Shown piece after piece: positions 44,253 through 53,861 of a stretch of 64,000 bases of DNA (within the stretch, counting starts at the first letter, position 1; each line of letters starts with the position of its first letter). Both the position numbers and the translations under genes were made by a program. The notes under the pieces are model-generated. The model searched no databases, was not told the DNA's origin, and saw only the letters and a program-made list of their open reading frames with translations. The DNA comes from an uncultured Tenacibaculum sp. (GTDB lineage Bacteria > Bacteroidota > Bacteroidia > Flavobacteriales > Flavobacteriaceae): NCBI RefSeq assembly GCF_947499065.1, contig NZ_CANMMT010000001.1, positions 310,001-374,000 on the forward strand, given 5' to 3'.

Positions 44253-46340
44253 ATGAAATATATAAAAATTCTATTCCTTTTTATTGTTGTTCAGGTTTCT
44301 GCTCAACAAGGTGGAATGTGGATTCCTTCTCTCTTAAAGGGAATGAACGAACAAGAAATGAAATCTTTAGGTGGTAAATTATCTGCAAAAGATATTTATA
44401 ACGTAAACAAATCTAGCTTAAAAGATGCTATAGGGCACTTTAACGGTGGCTGTACTAGTGAAGTAATTTCTCCTAAAGGGTTAATTCTTACAAACCATCA
44501 CTGTGGTTTTGGACAAATTCAATCACATTCATCATTAGAAAACGATTATTTAAAAGATGGTTTTTGGGCAATGAATGAAAAAGAAGAATTACCTAATGAA
44601 GGTTTATATGTTGAATTTATTGTACGTATCGATGATGTAACTAAAAAAGCTTTGGCTGGAGTTACAAATGCAATGACTGAGCGTGAAAAACAATCTACTA
44701 TTGATAAAAACATCAATAACCTAAAGAAAACTGTAAAAAAGAAAGATTGGCAAAATGTAAAAGTTCGTCCTTTTTATAAAGGAAATCAATACTTCCTATT
44801 TGTTACTGAAAAATTTGAAGATGTTCGTTTAGTTGGGGCTCCACCAAGTAGTATTGGTAAATTTGGAAGCGATACTGACAACTGGGTTTTCCCACGTCAC
44901 ACAGGAGATTTTTCTTTATTCAGAATTTATGCTGATAAAAATAACCGTCCAGCTAAATACAGTAAAGACAACGTTCCTTATAAACCAAAACATTATTTAC
45001 CTGTTTCTTTAGACGGTGTTGAAGAAGGTGATTTTACAATGGTATTTGGTTTTCCTGGTCGTACTAATGAATATTTACCAGCTGTAGCAATTCAGCATAT
45101 TACACAAGAATTTAACCCTAGTAACATTGCTATTAGAGAAGCTGCTTTAAAAGAAATAGACGCACAAATGAAAGCCAGTGATGCTGTTAGAATTAAATAT
45201 GCATCTAAACAAGCACGTATTGCAAATGCTTGGAAAAAATGGATTGGTGAAAATTTAGGTATCAAAAAAAGTAATGCTATTGCACAACGTAAAGCTTTTG
45301 AAGAAACCTTTAAAAAGGCTTTAAAAGAAAAAGGATTGGAAGACAAGTATGGTAAGATTTTACCTGAATTTGAAAAATTATATAAGGATTTTGCTGCTAT
45401 TAATATTAAAAGAAGAAATTTTATTGAAGTATTTTTAGTTACCAATGAACTAATGCAAATGGCTTTTAGAGCTTATCAATTAGAGCAAGTTGCTTTAAAT
45501 AAACCTGAAAATTTTGAAAAAGCTAAAAAAGGATATATTGCTCGTTTGAAAAGAATTCATAAAAACTACGATGTAAACGTAGATAAAGGTGTTTTTAAAA
45601 ATGTAATGCCATTATATTCTAAAAACGTTGATGCTACGATATATAACAAAACTAGTTTTACGGATTTAGACAAAGCCTTAAAATTATTGGAAGGTGATGC
45701 TAAACAAGTAGTTGAGAATTTAAATAAAGATGCAGCATATATATATGCTAAACCAATGGTTCAGGAATTTTACACTAAAATAAACCCTGAGTACCAGCAT
45801 AAAAACCAACCGATTACTGCTTTACAAAAACAATATATGAAAGCCTTAATGGAAGCTCTACCTAATGCACGTTATTTTCCAGATGCTAATAGCACTTTGA
45901 GAGTAACTTACGGACAAGTAAGAGGGTATTCGCCAAGAGATGCTGTATATTATAACCCAGTAAGCTATTTAGATGGTGTAATAGAGAAATATGTTCCTGG
46001 TGATTATGAATTTGACGTTCCTAAAAAGTTACGTGATTTATATAACGCTAAAGACTATGGACAATATGCCGATAAGAACGGAAAAGTTCCTGTATGTTTC
46101 TTAGGAACGAACCATACAACTGGAGGAAATTCTGGAAGTCCAGCAATTGATGCTGAAGGAAACTTAGTTGGTTTAAATTTTGATCGTGTATGGGAAGGAA
46201 CTATGAGTGATATTAATTACGACCCTGAAATTTGTAGAAACATTATGGTTGATCTTCGTTATGTATTATTTATAGTTGATAAATATGCAGGAGCAAAACA
46301 TCTAATTGACGAAATGAAATTAGTTCATCCTAAGAAATAA
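44253..46340 (+). CDS. S46 family dipeptidyl-peptidase, DPP11-like
   Basis: The 695-residue periplasmic serine peptidase with a signal peptide (1-18) cleaves dipeptides from N-termini. Catalytic residues: His83 in TNHHCGF, an Asp in the SDTDNWVFPRHTGDF region, and Ser627 in GGNSGSPA. Eighteen residues after the Ser is Arg645 (NFDRVWEG). In Porphyromonas gingivalis DPP11 this position is Arg and selects Asp/Glu at P1, while DPP7 has Gly, so a DPP11-type specificity is expected. The protein lies 41 bp after the desaturase gene and ends before a hairpin. Confidence 0.93.
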   Translation: MKYIKILFLFIVVQVSAQQGGMWIPSLLKGMNEQEMKSLGGKLSAKDIYNVNKSSLKDAIGHFNGGCTSEVISPKGLILTNHHCGFGQIQSHSSLENDYLKDGFWAMNEKEELPNEGLYVEFIVRIDDVTKKALAGVTNAMTEREKQSTIDKNINNLKKTVKKKDWQNVKVRPFYKGNQYFLFVTEKFEDVRLVGAPPSSIGKFGSDTDNWVFPRHTGDFSLFRIYADKNNRPAKYSKDNVPYKPKHYLPVSLDGVEEGDFTMVFGFPGRTNEYLPAVAIQHITQEFNPSNIAIREAALKEIDAQMKASDAVRIKYASKQARIANAWKKWIGENLGIKKSNAIAQRKAFEETFKKALKEKGLEDKYGKILPEFEKLYKDFAAINIKRRNFIEVFLVTNELMQMAFRAYQLEQVALNKPENFEKAKKGYIARLKRIHKNYDVNVDKGVFKNVMPLYSKNVDATIYNKTSFTDLDKALKLLEGDAKQVVENLNKDAAYIYAKPMVQEFYTKINPEYQHKNQPITALQKQYMKALMEALPNARYFPDANSTLRVTYGQVRGYSPRDAVYYNPVSYLDGVIEKYVPGDYEFDVPKKLRDLYNAKDYGQYADKNGKVPVCFLGTNHTTGGNSGSPAIDAEGNLVGLNFDRVWEGTMSDINYDPEICRNIMVDLRYVLFIVDKYAGAKHLIDEMKLVHPKK

Positions 46341-46360
46341 TTTAATACAAACAAATATAT

Positions 46361-46392
46361 AAAAGTGAAGTTCTTCATTGAATTTCACTTTT
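46361..46392. terminator. Terminator between convergent genes
   Basis: Stem AAAAGTGAA / TTCACTTTT with a 14-nt loop is followed by T residues. It serves the DPP11 gene and possibly the Omp85-like gene on the other strand. Confidence 0.7.
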
Positions 46393-46400
46393 TTTGTTTG

Positions 46401-47663
46401 TTAGAAATATTGTCCTATCCCAAAAACAAAACCTTTAGAAGCATTTTTGGTAAGTCCAACACCATAATCTATTCTAAACACAGCATTAAATACTTTTTTA
46501 TTTATAAATCTCAGTCCAACACCAGAATAAACTCTAACATTTTCCGATTTTAAAAAGTCATTTAAACTACCTCCAGGGGTTCTCCAAGTACCAAAATCAT
46601 TAAAAACATTACCTTGTAACACAAGCCAATTATTTTCATATAAGGTATGTCTATACTCTGTATTCCATACAATACTTCCCGTTCCTCTATCAACTAAAAT
46701 TCCCACTCCACGTAAATTCACATTATTATCTAAGGCAAATGGGGCAAACGGGCTTTTTACATTTGACGATAATCCTATACGTAATCTATTTGCCCAATTT
46801 CCTTTTTTTCCAATTCTCTTGTAGTAGAATAAGTCGTTCCAAAAAATTAAAAAATCTTCTTGATACTCATTTTCAGAAATTACATACTGACCGTATAATT
46901 GATTTTTAAAACCACTTATGTATTGATAATAATAATCTAAAACATCATATGTATAGATTGTTTTAAACAACCATTTATTCACATTCAATTGCAAAGGAAC
47001 ATTTGGCGCTGTATCACCAGATAAATAATCATATTTCTCTTTAAAATAGTTTACACCAAATTGTAAATTATTTTTGAAATCCATCTGGTACAAACCTAAA
47101 ACTTCATAAGACGTGTTTTGATACTTATAATTAGCTGTTTTATCATCAAAATATAAAGGTTCTTCACTTATCCAGTTTTGATGATTTAGAGCAAGTCCCC
47201 ACTTATTAGAAAATAGTGTGGGTGCTCGAAAGTTGATTCCATAAGAATTGAATCCATTATTCTGATAAAAACCTCCAAAAGCTATATTTCTACCTAAAAA
47301 ATTATACTCATACAGTCCTATTTTATAGGCAGTTTTTCTATTGGTTGTTGTCCAAAGATTAAACTCTGGTATTATTGTAAAATTCTCTTCTACATTAATA
47401 AAAACATTGTATTTATTATCGTGAGAATAAAAGACTTGAAAATAAGCATGTGATATTGCAGGTAATCTTTTTAATCGAATCATATCCTTAACTAATAAAA
47501 CCGAATCGATTTTAGTATTTACCTTTGTTTCTATTATTTTTTTAATTTCTGATACTTTAGTTTTTTTAGCTCCTTTAACTTTTATATCAACAATAATTTT
47601 TTCTTGTGAAAAAGTGACAAGACTATAAAATATTACAATTAAAAAAAATAGTTTCTTTTTCAT
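46401..47663 (-). CDS. Omp85-like outer-membrane protein (BamA/TamA type, short)
   Basis: The 420-residue protein has a signal peptide (1-19), one POTRA-like region (about 22-95, IIVDIKVKGAKKTKVSEIKK) and a beta-barrel of about 300 residues. GVGILVDRGTGSIVWNTEYRH is in the region of the conserved L6 loop (R-G), and the chain ends in FGIGQYF. BamA has five POTRAs, so this is a reduced relative that may act in surface export. It is the last gene of a four-gene minus-strand operon, overlapping the lipoprotein gene by 1 bp. Confidence 0.8.
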   Translation of the reverse strand: MKKKLFFLIVIFYSLVTFSQEKIIVDIKVKGAKKTKVSEIKKIIETKVNTKIDSVLLVKDMIRLKRLPAISHAYFQVFYSHDNKYNVFINVEENFTIIPEFNLWTTTNRKTAYKIGLYEYNFLGRNIAFGGFYQNNGFNSYGINFRAPTLFSNKWGLALNHQNWISEEPLYFDDKTANYKYQNTSYEVLGLYQMDFKNNLQFGVNYFKEKYDYLSGDTAPNVPLQLNVNKWLFKTIYTYDVLDYYYQYISGFKNQLYGQYVISENEYQEDFLIFWNDLFYYKRIGKKGNWANRLRIGLSSNVKSPFAPFALDNNVNLRGVGILVDRGTGSIVWNTEYRHTLYENNWLVLQGNVFNDFGTWRTPGGSLNDFLKSENVRVYSGVGLRFINKKVFNAVFRIDYGVGLTKNASKGFVFGIGQYF

Positions 47664-48403
47664 TATTCCGCTTTAATTTTTTTTTGAATAACTAAATTCA
47701 CCCAATTATCTTCACTAACTCCCATCATTGTAAATCCATAATCTTTTCCTTTAATTAAACTAGGTGGTGTATTTCTTGTTACATTTAAAACCACATTAGA
47801 TAGATTATAATATTGAAAACATTTTTCATAGGTATAAGTACCTGACAATAGATTATTTTCAGCATCTGTAATTACTTGAAAGTAAATAGCATTTTCTTTT
47901 ACCATTCCATCTATCCATGAAAACTTAGGCATTAAATTTTGTGAAGTATTTAAAGTAACCATATCTGTCCATTCAGTAGGTTTTGTTATGTTCTTTAACC
48001 GGATTGGGTTGGACTTATGGAATTTCCCTTCAGTTTTATAAGTTACTATACACCATGTTTCAGTTGATGAAGTTTTCAAAAACCTACCTAAATATCCATT
48101 AAAAACATCTTCCTTAGGCAACTCTTTTTCTTTATAAAGTGAAAAATTATTTTTATCATCTTCAACATTAGTTGTTTCAAAATATTTAATCTCTGTAGCT
48201 CCTACTTCTGGATAATAAAATATATATGATGTATTATTTTCTGATTCTTTACTAGCTGCACAAGCAATTACTTCATCCACTAATAAACTAGAATTTAGAT
48301 TAAGATAATCTTGTAGCGTTACAGGCATCACTTTCTCATTATTCTCTGAGCAAGAAAGAAAAACAAGTGAGGAAAATAGTAAAAATAAAAACTTATTGCG
48401 CAT
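47663..48403 (-). CDS. Lipoprotein of unknown function
   Basis: The 246-residue lipoprotein has its lipobox in LVFLSC (Cys about 18). The mature part includes PVTLQDYLNLNSSLLVDEVIACAAS at its start and a beta-rich body (GATEIKYFETTNVEDDKN). I recognise no family. It overlaps the GH113-like gene by 11 bp and the Omp85-like gene by 1 bp, so the three are translationally coupled and may work as a set at the cell envelope. Confidence 0.7.
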   Translation of the reverse strand: MRNKFLFLLFSSLVFLSCSENNEKVMPVTLQDYLNLNSSLLVDEVIACAASKESENNTSYIFYYPEVGATEIKYFETTNVEDDKNNFSLYKEKELPKEDVFNGYLGRFLKTSSTETWCIVTYKTEGKFHKSNPIRLKNITKPTEWTDMVTLNTSQNLMPKFSWIDGMVKENAIYFQVITDAENNLLSGTYTYEKCFQYYNLSNVVLNVTRNTPPSLIKGKDYGFTMMGVSEDNWVNLVIQKKIKAE

Positions 48404-49388
48404 ATAACTTTCTAATTAATTCTTCTGTAGGTTTATTCTGAGGCGTAAATCGGTTATTATTTTTACCTCCAACTTCTTTATGTTTATGAAACCATTTCCA
48501 AATAAAACCTCCTGCAAACCAATCTTCTTTCCAAAATTGGTTGTACAATGCTTGTGTTGCATTCTTTTGGTTTTCTAAGTTTATTTCACCTTCAACCCTA
48601 TGAGCCTCCCATGGTTTCTTCCCCGCATAATTTATACTTCTATAACCATACTCTGTAAATAAAACAGGTTTATTTACCTTCTCCCTAACTTTCAAAATTT
48701 CTTTCTTATGTGGCTCCCATCCTTTTTCAAAATCTTCTAAAGTAGGTGATTTTTTTTCACTTAAAGGAAAATATGCATCAATACCTATATAATCTATATC
48801 TTTCCAAAACGGCACTCTTTTAAACTCATCCCAATTCGCAGCATAGGTTAATTTTCCTTTATATACTTTTCTTACTTCTTTAATTAACTTATTCCAGAAT
48901 TCTGGTCTATTAATTACAAAATTTTCCAATTCTGTACCAATACAAAAAACATCAGCTTTTAATCGTTGCGCTGTTTTTGCATAGGTTAAAATAAACTCTA
49001 AATATGAAGCTTCCAAAATTTTCCAGTTTTCTTCAGAATTCATTTTTATATAACCTGTAAACTCACCTCTCCAAACCCAAATTTGAGGTTTTATCATTAA
49101 ACTGATTCCTTTTTTCTGAAACTCTTTTGCATATTGAATTATACCTTCTTCCGTTTCACCAAACCACTGTCTTTTAGTATTATGAATTACTTCAGGAGAA
49201 GACAAATCTTTTATAAAACCAAAAGGCATCAGCGCTACATAATTCGCTGATGCCTTTATCAAAGGGGATACATGTTCGTGACTAATTTTTTCTGGGGATG
49301 CCACAAAACTAATTCCATTTATTTTCTTTGTTTGACTCTTACAAGACAAACAGATGAGATATATTAAAAGGAGCTTATAAATTTTCAT
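48393..49388 (-). CDS. GH113-like glycoside hydrolase lipoprotein
   Basis: The 331-residue lipoprotein has its lipobox in LICLSC (Cys about 16). The TIM-barrel-like body carries INGISFVASPEKI, the first catalytic Glu in CIGTELENF (about 154), and a second in VLFTEYGYRS (about 245). These fit family GH113 (beta-1,4-mannanase type) and its relatives. Being a lipoprotein, it would stay in the envelope. It is cotranscribed with two barrel proteins and a lipoprotein, and it faces a glycosyltransferase operon, so it may trim or release the polymer made there. Confidence 0.8.
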   Translation of the reverse strand: MKIYKLLLIYLICLSCKSQTKKINGISFVASPEKISHEHVSPLIKASANYVALMPFGFIKDLSSPEVIHNTKRQWFGETEEGIIQYAKEFQKKGISLMIKPQIWVWRGEFTGYIKMNSEENWKILEASYLEFILTYAKTAQRLKADVFCIGTELENFVINRPEFWNKLIKEVRKVYKGKLTYAANWDEFKRVPFWKDIDYIGIDAYFPLSEKKSPTLEDFEKGWEPHKKEILKVREKVNKPVLFTEYGYRSINYAGKKPWEAHRVEGEINLENQKNATQALYNQFWKEDWFAGGFIWKWFHKHKEVGGKNNNRFTPQNKPTEELIRKLYAQ

Positions 49389-49408
49389 AACTCCTAAATT
49401 ACTCTTTT

Positions 49409-50281
49409 TTAAAATAATGCACGTAAACCTAAATTAAAACTTTGACCTAAACCGTTGTTATTTCCTCTAACAAAGTTACTATACAATACTTCTAAGTTTA
49501 ACACTTTAGATAACTGATATTTTCCTCCAAAACCTAGAGCTGTATAATCTTGAGTAAAATCACCAAAACGCTCAGCATGTTGAACAAATCCTAAAACTGT
49601 TGACTTACCACTTGGGAAATAACTTAAAAATACTCCAGGAACTAATAAAAATGTATTATTCGCAAAACTTTGATCATCTCCAAAATTATACTCAGTATTT
49701 AACTCAGTAAATAATTGCCAGTTTCCACTAGCAAAAGTATAATCATAAAAAAATCTATTTTGAAAAGACCATGCTGTTTGGTCTAAAAATATACCATTTT
49801 CAGTTTCATTACTAACTAATGGAATATGAATAGCCGATTGAATAGAAAAATTTGCAACATTTTTTAAAGGCTGAAATTTAACAGATGGTGCTATTGAAGT
49901 AATTCCTTTTCTATCAGTATTCGTATCATCTAAACTAAAAACAGATAAAGCTTGTCTTCCTCCAATGGTATTAGAACGAAACTCAACAATTGCCCCAATA
50001 TTAATTCTGTTATTATCTGAAATACCTGTAAAAGCTTCGATTGTTGAAGTGAAAAAATTATCTCTTGCTTTATTTACACTGTTTCCATTAGCATCAGCAA
50101 ACTTAGTTTCAGTATAAAGATTATTAAACCACTTAATATCCCATTGACCTTTATTTAATAATTTGGATGGGGTATAGGTTTGAATATTTGATTTATCATT
50201 TTCTTTTTCTTCTTCTTGGGCATAAGAACTAAACCCTATAAATAGAAATACTAGAAGAATACTTTTAATATTATTTTTCAT
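49409..50281 (-). CDS. Outer-membrane beta-barrel protein, first gene of operon
   Basis: The 290-residue protein has a signal peptide (1-21, ending SSYAQ), an acidic linker (EEEKENDKSN) and about 12 amphipathic beta-strands (GQWDIKWFNNLYTETKF, FIGI-type strands, ending FNLGLRALF with a terminal Phe). It resembles the same loose family of outer-membrane transporter barrels as the Met/His-rich protein, but lacks the Met runs. It starts the minus-strand operon with GH113, lipoprotein and Omp85-like genes, 20 bp before the GH113 gene. Confidence 0.7.
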   Translation of the reverse strand: MKNNIKSILLVFLFIGFSSYAQEEEKENDKSNIQTYTPSKLLNKGQWDIKWFNNLYTETKFADANGNSVNKARDNFFTSTIEAFTGISDNNRINIGAIVEFRSNTIGGRQALSVFSLDDTNTDRKGITSIAPSVKFQPLKNVANFSIQSAIHIPLVSNETENGIFLDQTAWSFQNRFFYDYTFASGNWQLFTELNTEYNFGDDQSFANNTFLLVPGVFLSYFPSGKSTVLGFVQHAERFGDFTQDYTALGFGGKYQLSKVLNLEVLYSNFVRGNNNGLGQSFNLGLRALF

Positions 50282-50377
50282 GGTGATTATTTTTCAATTA
50301 TCAGCTATGTCGATAAAAAGTAAAATGTCTTACACATCCTCTTTATTTAAATTCATTCTAAATTTATTTCGTTCATT

Positions 50378-50390
50378 AAGTTATTAACTT
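50378..50390. promoter_or_regulatory. Short palindrome between the two glycan operons
   Basis: AAGTTA and TAACTT flank a central T, 33 bp before the ATG at 50423. The 141-bp divergent region must hold both promoters; I see no exact TAnnTTTG, so this palindrome is the only distinct element. Weak evidence. Confidence 0.25.
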
Positions 50391-50422
50391 TAACAACGAC
50401 ATAACTCGCAAATCAACTTTTT

Positions 50423-51763
50423 ATGGAACACGTTGTTATTATTGGTAATGGAATATCTGGTGTAACTGCCGCTAGGCACATTCGAAAACTATCTGATAAA
50501 AAAATTACTATTGTATCTGCAGAGACCGATTATTTTTTTTCTCGTACAGCCCTAATGTACATATATATGGGACACATGAAGTTTGAACATACTCAACCTT
50601 ATGAGCCTTGGTTTTGGAAAAAGAATAGAATTAACTTGAAAAAAGGTTATGTCTCAGAAATCAATACTGATAAAAAAGAACTTTTTTTTGCTGAAGGTGA
50701 TACACTTGCGTACGACAAACTAATTATAGCTACTGGCTCTAAACCAAATAAGTTTGGTTGGCCAGGACAAGATTTAGATGGTGTTATGGGAATGTACCAT
50801 AAACAAGATTTAGAAAACTTGGAAAAATATGCACCTGATAATAAAACATGTGAAAGAGCTGTAATTGTTGGTGGAGGGTTAATTGGTATTGAATTAGCTG
50901 AAATGCTGCATAGTAGAAATATCCCTGTTACTTTTCTAGTTCGTGAAAAAAGTTTTTGGAACGGAGTTTTGCCTGCACAAGAATCGGCAATGATTAACCA
51001 AGAAATTATAGATAATCATATTGATCTTCGTTTAGGTGTGAATTTAAAAGAAATTAAATCTGATGAAAACGGAAAAGTAAAATCGGTTATAATAGCTGAA
51101 ACGGGAGAAGAAATAACTTGTAATGTAGTTGGTTTAACTGCTGGGGTTTCTCCTAATATCGATTTTATTAAAGATTCTGATATTGAAACTGGTAGAGGTG
51201 TAAAAGTAAATCGTTATTTAGAAACCAACATTAAAGATATTTACGCTATTGGTGATTGTGCTGAACAAAACGAAGCTATAGGACAAAGACGTCCAATAGA
51301 AGCTGTTTGGTATACAGGAAGAATGATGGGGGAAACAGTAGCACAAACGATATGCGATAACAGAATTCAATATAAACCTGGACATTGGTTCAACTCAGCA
51401 AAATTTATTGATATTGAATATCAAACTTATGGATGGGTTTGGGCACAACCTAAAGAAAATGAAGCTCGTTTTTATTGGGAACATAAAGATGGCAAAAAAT
51501 GTATCCATATAAACTATGATAAAAACACTCATGAATTTATAGGTATAAACAATTTTGGTATTAGAATGCGTCATGAGTTTTTCGATAAAGTTCTAACAGA
51601 AAAACGTTCGATAGAATACGTATTAGAACATTTAGCAGATGCCAATTTCGATCCAGAGTTCTACAAACTTCACGAGCCAGAAATTGTAGCAAAATTTAAT
51701 AAAGAAAACAATACAAACATCCAACTAAAAAAGAAAAGTTGGAAACGAATTTTTAGCGCGTAA
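50423..51763 (+). CDS. NAD(P)/FAD-dependent pyridine nucleotide-disulphide type oxidoreductase
   Basis: The 446-residue soluble flavoprotein has an FAD-binding GNGISGVTAARHI (7-19), the ATGSKPNKFG segment, the second Rossmann motif VGGGLIGIELAEML (NAD(P)) near 150, and the late FAD motif IYAIGDCAEQ. No redox-active CxxC is seen, so it is of the NirB/ferredoxin-reductase/NADH-oxidase-like class. It begins a plus-strand operon; the next gene, 6 bp on, is a membrane polyferredoxin, to which it could pass electrons. The link to the glycosyltransferases downstream is unusual. Confidence 0.85.
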   Translation: MEHVVIIGNGISGVTAARHIRKLSDKKITIVSAETDYFFSRTALMYIYMGHMKFEHTQPYEPWFWKKNRINLKKGYVSEINTDKKELFFAEGDTLAYDKLIIATGSKPNKFGWPGQDLDGVMGMYHKQDLENLEKYAPDNKTCERAVIVGGGLIGIELAEMLHSRNIPVTFLVREKSFWNGVLPAQESAMINQEIIDNHIDLRLGVNLKEIKSDENGKVKSVIIAETGEEITCNVVGLTAGVSPNIDFIKDSDIETGRGVKVNRYLETNIKDIYAIGDCAEQNEAIGQRRPIEAVWYTGRMMGETVAQTICDNRIQYKPGHWFNSAKFIDIEYQTYGWVWAQPKENEARFYWEHKDGKKCIHINYDKNTHEFIGINNFGIRMRHEFFDKVLTEKRSIEYVLEHLADANFDPEFYKLHEPEIVAKFNKENNTNIQLKKKSWKRIFSA

Positions 51764-51769
51764 TAAAAT

Positions 51770-53392
51770 ATGAAAGCAATAAAATATATTGGATTAGTCC
51801 TTTTTTTAATTGGGTTATCTATTTTCACGGGAACTATTTTTACTGGAGGATTCAATTTAACTTCTAGCGAATTAGATAGTTTTATTAAGAACCAAAATTA
51901 TAAAAGTGAAGTAATTAAAGAAGAACTTAGCAAAGCAGTTGTGACTTCTGAAAAATTAAACATTTTTGATTTTTCTAGTCGTGTTCGTAATGCTTATAAA
52001 GCTTCTAACGATCATTATGATGCATTAATTGCTAAATATGATGCTGAAAAAAATTGGGACAAAAAAGGAGAACAATATCAATATAGAATCTCTGGAAAAC
52101 CACATACTTTAAGTTATAACTTAGCTAAAATTGCAGGAAAAGGTTACATTAAAGAAAATGCTGGCTTAATTTGGTGGCTTACTTTTGGGTTAGGAATTAT
52201 TGGTGCTTTATTATTTATTTTACCAAATTATATTTTACTAGGAAGACCTGGAATTAAAAATAACGGTATTTACTTAGAATCAAGTACTAACAGAGGTGCA
52301 ATTGCATGGTTGGTATTGGTATATCTAGTTGCTTTTTATTTACTGTTATACTTTATGCCTGACTATGTTGTAAACTGGACATATATATTAGATCCTATTA
52401 GTAAGGCTTTAAATGGCGGTGCTGCTTCACAGTGGTTTGTTTATGGTTTCCTATACTGTGTTATTATGATAGTTATGGCTGCTAGAATGTATATTAAATA
52501 CAGACATAATAAATATCAAATAATAAGAACTACTTCTGTTTTATTCTTTCAAATTGTTTTTGCCTTCCTAATTCCTGAGATTATGACGAGCTTAAACATG
52601 CCTGGATATGATTTTAAAAATGCTTTTCCTTTAGACTATGATTTCTTTTTCGATTGGAATTTAAATAGTTTAAAAAACAGTGGTGCAATAGGTTTATTCA
52701 TCTTAGTTTGGGGAATTGTTTTAACATTAATTATCGTACCTGTAATGGTATATTTCTTTGGGAAAAGATGGTACTGTTCTTGGGTTTGTGGTTGTGGTGG
52801 TTTAGCTGAAACTTTAGGAGATCCTTATAGACAACACTCTGACAAAAGCTTAAATGCATGGAAATTAGAACGCTGGTTAATTCATTCAGTTTTAGTTTTC
52901 TCTTTAGTTATGACTATTGTTACTTTATACTGTTATTTTTCTGGAACACAATCTTTTTTAGGTATCAAATCAGAATGGATAAAAGACACCTATAGTTTCT
53001 TAATTGGATCTTGGTTTGCAGGTGTAATTGGTACTGGTTTCTATCCTATATTCGGAAACAGAGTATGGTGTCGTTTTGGTTGCCCATTAGCTGCATATTT
53101 AGGTTTAGTACAACGTTTTAAATCTCGTTTTAGAATTACCACCAATGGAGGACAGTGTATTTCATGTGGAAACTGCTCTACATATTGTGAACAAGGAATT
53201 GATGTAAGAGCATATGCACAAAAAGGAGAAAATATAGTTAGGTCTAGTTGTGTTGGATGTGGTGTTTGTTCAGCTGTTTGTCCACGTGGAGTATTAAAAT
53301 TAGAAAACGGTCCGGAAAAAGGAAGAATAAATCCTACTGATGTATTATTAGGTAATGATGTTGATTTAATGAAATTAGTAAATGAAAAGTAA
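51770..53392 (+). CDS. Membrane polyferredoxin (NapH/RdxA/CcoG-like, 4Fe-4S)
   Basis: The 540-residue inner-membrane protein has seven to eight helices. The cysteine-rich WYCSWVCGCGGLAETLGD lies near 332, the RFGCPLAA segment near 440, and two 4Fe-4S sites follow: CISCGNCSTYCEQG (about 464) and CVGCGVCSAVCPRG (about 492). This is the NapH/NosR/RdxA-like electron-transfer scaffold. It lies 6 bp after the flavoprotein and its end overlaps the next gene by 11 bp. It could relay electrons across the inner membrane to an unidentified acceptor. Confidence 0.87.
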   Translation: MKAIKYIGLVLFLIGLSIFTGTIFTGGFNLTSSELDSFIKNQNYKSEVIKEELSKAVVTSEKLNIFDFSSRVRNAYKASNDHYDALIAKYDAEKNWDKKGEQYQYRISGKPHTLSYNLAKIAGKGYIKENAGLIWWLTFGLGIIGALLFILPNYILLGRPGIKNNGIYLESSTNRGAIAWLVLVYLVAFYLLLYFMPDYVVNWTYILDPISKALNGGAASQWFVYGFLYCVIMIVMAARMYIKYRHNKYQIIRTTSVLFFQIVFAFLIPEIMTSLNMPGYDFKNAFPLDYDFFFDWNLNSLKNSGAIGLFILVWGIVLTLIIVPVMVYFFGKRWYCSWVCGCGGLAETLGDPYRQHSDKSLNAWKLERWLIHSVLVFSLVMTIVTLYCYFSGTQSFLGIKSEWIKDTYSFLIGSWFAGVIGTGFYPIFGNRVWCRFGCPLAAYLGLVQRFKSRFRITTNGGQCISCGNCSTYCEQGIDVRAYAQKGENIVRSSCVGCGVCSAVCPRGVLKLENGPEKGRINPTDVLLGNDVDLMKLVNEK

Positions 53393-53858
53393 GGTACTTT
53401 TATTTTTCTTTCTCTGCTATGCAACCATGTTTTCTCAAAATAGGTATCACAAATCGTATTACGATAATGGTACTTTGAAAGAAGAAGGTTGGATAGAAAA
53501 CAATCAAAAAACAAAGTATTGGAAATTTTATTATAAAAATGGCGTGCTAAAAAAAGAAGGACGTTTTAAGAATAATATAAAAGTAAAATATTGGTACTTT
53601 TACCGAAAAAATTCTTCTAAAGAAAAGGAAGGTCATTTTGTTAAAGGAAAACGCAATAAATGGTGGTTGTTTTATGATAAAAATGGGCAGGTAAATCATA
53701 AATGTCAATTAAAAAACAATCAAAAAAACGGATATTGTTTACTCTATAAAAAACAAAAATTAGTAAAAGCTGTTAAATTTAAAAACGGCAAAAAAATTAA
53801 AGAATGGTCCGACTTTTCTTCCTTTAAAGAAGAAAATAGTTTAAATGATTTAAAATAA
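53382..53858 (+). CDS. MORN-like repeat secreted protein (YwqK family)
   Basis: The 158-residue protein has a signal peptide (1-18, ending MFSQ). About five repeats follow of the pattern Y-x-NG-x-L-K-x-E-G (YYDNGTLKEEGWIENN, YYKNGVLKKEGRFKNN, FYDKNGQVNHKCQLKNN). The family is annotated as YwqK antitoxin, but these secreted repeats also occur in envelope proteins and no toxin is nearby. It overlaps the polyferredoxin gene by 11 bp and lies 3 bp before the GT2 gene. It may be an accessory factor of the glycan operon. Confidence 0.75.
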   Translation: MKSKVLLFFFLCYATMFSQNRYHKSYYDNGTLKEEGWIENNQKTKYWKFYYKNGVLKKEGRFKNNIKVKYWYFYRKNSSKEKEGHFVKGKRNKWWLFYDKNGQVNHKCQLKNNQKNGYCLLYKKQKLVKAVKFKNGKKIKEWSDFSSFKEENSLNDLK

Positions 53859-53861
53859 TCA

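Noticed and set aside
45092..45445. 117-residue minus-strand frame inside the DPP11 gene
   Set aside because: Antisense to a certain gene, Ala/Leu/Ser-rich composition expected from reverse reading.
53041..53514. 157-residue minus-strand frame
   Set aside because: Antisense to the polyferredoxin Cys motifs; its Pro/Cys content mirrors them.
53382..53858. Toxin-antitoxin system suggested by the YwqK label
   Set aside because: The protein has a signal peptide, MORN-like repeats and no toxin partner; it sits in a glycan/redox operon.
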